Shown here piece after piece: positions 45,600 through 47,287 of a stretch of 47,287 nt of DNA. The number at the start of each line of letters is the position of its first letter. Within the stretch, counting starts at the first letter, position 1. The position numbers were made by a program, and so were the translations under genes. Below the pieces are notes generated by a model that did not search any database, was not told the origin of the DNA, and saw only the letters and a program-made list of their open reading frames with translations. The DNA comes from Clostridia bacterium (GTDB lineage: Bacteria; Bacillota; Clostridia; Christensenellales; Aristaeellaceae): assembly GCA_017550745.1 (NCBI GenBank), contig JAFZOG010000015.1, positions 1-47,287 on the forward strand. Direction: 5' to 3'.

Positions 45600-46718
45600 A
45601 TGCTGAACGATCCTTTGGCTTCGCTGAAAAAATATGTGGATCAGCCCAGCGGCACCTTTGACCGGGACGACGTGGCGCAGGCGGCGCGGATGTTTGCGGA
45701 GGATTTCCAAAGCCTGGGGTTTCAGACGGAGCTGATTCCCGGCGAAAAGCTGGGCCCCAAGCTGCGGGCGGCCATCGGCAGCGGGGACAGGCAGTTGATG
45801 CTGATGGGGCATATGGACACGGTGTTTCCCCGGGACGTGTATGTGCCCTTCCGGGATTTGGGCGACGGACGCGCCATGGGCTCCGGCGTGATCGATATGA
45901 AGGGCGGCGTGGTGGTGATGCTCTACGCGCTGAAAAAAGCGCTGCCCCTGATCGACCTGAACAGGATCAAAGTCGTGGCGCTGCTGAACCCGGACGAGGA
46001 AATCGGTTCTCCTGAGAGCCATGACCTGATATTCCAGACGGCCCGGGCCTCCGCCGCGGCCCTGAGCTTTGAGCCCAGCAGCATCGACGGGCGGTTCACC
46101 TGCGCGCGGAAGGGCGTTACCTCCGTGGCGATTGAATGCACGGGCATTCCGGGCCACGCCGGGGCAAGGTACAAGGAATGCGCCAGCGCCATCCAGGCCC
46201 TTTGCGGATACATCAGCCGTCTGTACACACTCCGCGACGACAGCCGGGACATCAGCTTTAACGCGGGCCTGATTTCCGGCGGCACCGCCGAAAACGTAGT
46301 GGCCCCTCACGCGATGGCGAATTGTGAATTCCGCTATTACAACGAAGCCTACAAACCGGAGCTGATGGAAAAAATTCGGGCGATCTGCGCGGAGGAACAG
46401 GTGCCGAGGGTGCGGACCGCCGTTTCGTTCGGGGCCAGCCATCCGGCCATCGACCTGAACGAAAAAAGCCAGCGGCTGCTGGATCTGGCCCTGGAGATCT
46501 GCAAAGAGCAGGGCATCACCCGTTACCATGAGCGCACCGGCGGCGCGGGGGATATTGCCATCGCGGGGCAGGCGGGCATCGGCGTGCTGGACGGCCTGGG
46601 CCTGTCCGGCGACCAGATGCACACCGTGGAGGAATGGGCGTATCTGAGCAGCCTGCCGGAACAGATCAACCTTTCCGCCGCCCTGATACAGCGCCTCTGC
46701 GTTCTTTTGCAGGGTTAA
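45600..46718 (+). CDS. M20 family metallopeptidase (carboxypeptidase G2-like)
   Basis: A 372-residue cytoplasmic two-zinc peptidase. Ligands and catalytic residues are H71 and D73 (GHMDTVFP), D99 (GSGVIDMKGG), and the pair E133-E134 (NPDEEIGS); the last metal ligand is likely in GDQMHTVEEW. The lid/dimerisation domain begins at ARKGVTSVAIECTGIPGHAG. The closest type is carboxypeptidase G2 / ArgE-like enzymes that remove a C-terminal amino acid, often glutamate, or deacylate amino acids. It is 19 bases downstream of the transporter ATPase, with AAAAAGGAGGA upstream, so it is the fourth gene of that operon and probably acts on the imported solute. Confidence 0.88.
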   Translation: MLNDPLASLKKYVDQPSGTFDRDDVAQAARMFAEDFQSLGFQTELIPGEKLGPKLRAAIGSGDRQLMLMGHMDTVFPRDVYVPFRDLGDGRAMGSGVIDMKGGVVVMLYALKKALPLIDLNRIKVVALLNPDEEIGSPESHDLIFQTARASAAALSFEPSSIDGRFTCARKGVTSVAIECTGIPGHAGARYKECASAIQALCGYISRLYTLRDDSRDISFNAGLISGGTAENVVAPHAMANCEFRYYNEAYKPELMEKIRAICAEEQVPRVRTAVSFGASHPAIDLNEKSQRLLDLALEICKEQGITRYHERTGGAGDIAIAGQAGIGVLDGLGLSGDQMHTVEEWAYLSSLPEQINLSAALIQRLCVLLQG

Positions 46719-46829
46719 TTGGCTTGTGGGCTTCCGACAATATGATTTTTTAAGCATCATTTTTGTTACGGCGTCGGTTCATACTGTTCTCAAATCAAAT
46801 AGGTAATAAAACACAAACACTCATACATG

Positions 46830-46972
46830 CCATCCCGAGCGAAGTGGAGCGAGGGCGAAACGGAGTCGAGGGATCTATGCGTTGGTTTATCACGCTGCTT
46901 GAGATCCCTCCGCTCTGCTTCGCCAGGCCCTTCGACTCCGCTCAGGATGACATCGCTTCGGTCGGGATGACA
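46830..46972. repeat. Large inverted repeat (TGTCATCCTGAGCGGA family), copy 2
   Basis: Left arm CATCCCGAGCGAAGTGGAGC ... GTCGAGGGATCT and right arm AGATCCCTCCGC ... GACTCCGCTCAGGATGACA, with an extra partial arm TCGGGATGACA at the end. It is related to copy 1 at 7033-7173 but more diverged. It fills most of the gap between the M20 gene and the tRNA region; I see no gene from 46719 to 47103. Confidence 0.8.
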
Positions 46973-47021
46973 TTGCTTATTGGTGGCTCTAAATTGTTCA
47001 TCTGATTTGAGAATAGTATCA

Positions 47022-47068
47022 GCCGTCCCGCGCTTCTCCGCCCTGGGGAAGCGCGGGCTTCGGACGGC
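47022..47068. other. GC-rich nested hairpin
   Basis: An outer stem GCCGTCC (47022-47028) with GGACGGC (47062-47068) and an inner stem CCCGCGCTTC (47027-47036) with GAAGCGCGGG (47049-47058). Neither side has a T-tract. It could be a structured RNA remnant or a further repeat. Confidence 0.5.
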
Positions 47069-47103
47069 GACCCGTAGAAAGAAGGGATGCTTTATTAAAA
47101 CTG

Positions 47104-47138
47104 AAAAAAAACGCCCGCCCTGGAACCAAGGCGGCGTT
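47104..47138 (-). terminator. Terminator of the tRNA-Gln/tRNA-Glu operon
   Basis: On the minus strand AACGCCGCCTTGG pairs with AGGGCGGGCGTT (one bulged G), followed by an eight-base T-tract (47111-47104). It lies about ten bases after the tRNA-Glu 3' end. Confidence 0.88.
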
Positions 47139-47147
47139 TATGGGGAG

Positions 47148-47220
47148 CACCCCCAATGGGATTCGAACCCATGTTTCCGCCTTGAGAGGGCGGCGTCCTA
47201 GGCCTCTAGACAATGGAGGC
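47148..47220 (-). tRNA. trnE: tRNA-Glu (anticodon CTC)
   Basis: A 73-base cloverleaf. The acceptor stem GCCTCCA pairs with TGGGGGT, the anticodon arm is CCGCC-CTCTCAA-GGCGG (anticodon CTC), and the T arm is CATGGG-TTCGAAT-CCCAT-like; the discriminator is G. The D region TTGTCTAGAGGCCTAGGAC is typical of bacterial tRNA-Glu. The 3' CCA is not encoded. It follows tRNA-Gln by three bases. Confidence 0.93.
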
Positions 47221-47223
47221 AAA

Positions 47224-47287
47224 TGGCTGGGGAACAAGGATTTGAACCTTGACAATACGAGTCAGAGTCGTAGGTGCTGCCGTTACA
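47224..47287 (-). tRNA. trnQ: tRNA-Gln (anticodon CTG), 5' end beyond the window
   Basis: Part of a tRNA on the minus strand cut at the right edge. The anticodon arm TACGA-CTCTGAC-TCGTA gives CTG. The T arm is CAAGG-TTCAAAT-CCTTG, and the acceptor 3' strand TTCCCCA is followed by G and an encoded CCA. The 5' acceptor strand and the start of the D arm are missing. Confidence 0.88.

Overview
The window reads as chromosomal DNA of a GC-rich, low-mobility Bacillota, most likely a gut- or rumen-type member of the class Clostridia. The signs are a SpoVB-like flippase - MazG/YabN - HU - RqcP (YabO) block, a ThiT gene behind a TPP riboswitch, consensus sigma-A promoters, strong AGGAGG ribosome sites, and several genes for plant cell-wall sugars. 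The lineage is an inference from gene families. I saw no CRISPR array, no insertion sequence, no phage gene and no replication origin. Two genes (7295-7951 and 30756-31190) look clearly poorer in GC than their surroundings.

Layout. 1-4.5 kb: mscL, then two divergent genes resembling Bacillus YetA and YesU (rhamnogalacturonan use), separated by a palindromic dispersed repeat. 4.5-10.5 kb: a tRNA-Trp gene on the minus strand with its own promoter and terminator, then gyrB and gyrA, interrupted by a large inverted repeat and a small secreted protein of unknown function. 10.6-15.3 kb: a secreted leucine-rich-repeat protein, the SpoVB-like flippase, mazG, HU (own promoter inside mazG) and rqcP. 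15.3-19.5 kb: thiT (minus strand) under a TPP riboswitch, divergent from yfbR - alpha-glucuronidase - lgt.

19.5-46.7 kb is dominated by peptide import and peptide breakdown. A plus-strand operon holds an oligopeptide ABC importer (binding protein, an intercistronic hairpin, two permeases, two ATPases) followed by two S9 serine peptidases and an M14 carboxypeptidase. A minus-strand operon converges on it and holds, in transcription order, an S10 serine carboxypeptidase, a prolidase-like amidohydrolase, a PatB/MalY-type PLP lyase or aminotransferase, an ornithine cyclodeaminase/mu-crystallin-type reductase, an HExxH metallopeptidase and two more S9 peptidases. Between the two operons lie an AAC(6')-type acetyltransferase gene and a GH130 glycoside phosphorylase or hydrolase. 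To the right is a polar amino acid ABC importer with an M20 carboxypeptidase. None of the peptidases has a signal peptide, so the picture is import of intact peptides and complete digestion in the cytoplasm. This two-operon peptidase cluster is the best candidate here for an undescribed system. The PLP enzyme and the cyclodeaminase-family reductase suggest that the final residues are unusual (proline-derived, or sulfur/thioether amino acids), which is inference.

The right edge holds a second large inverted repeat, a GC-rich nested hairpin, and a minus-strand tRNA operon (tRNA-Gln cut by the window edge, then tRNA-Glu) with a terminator.
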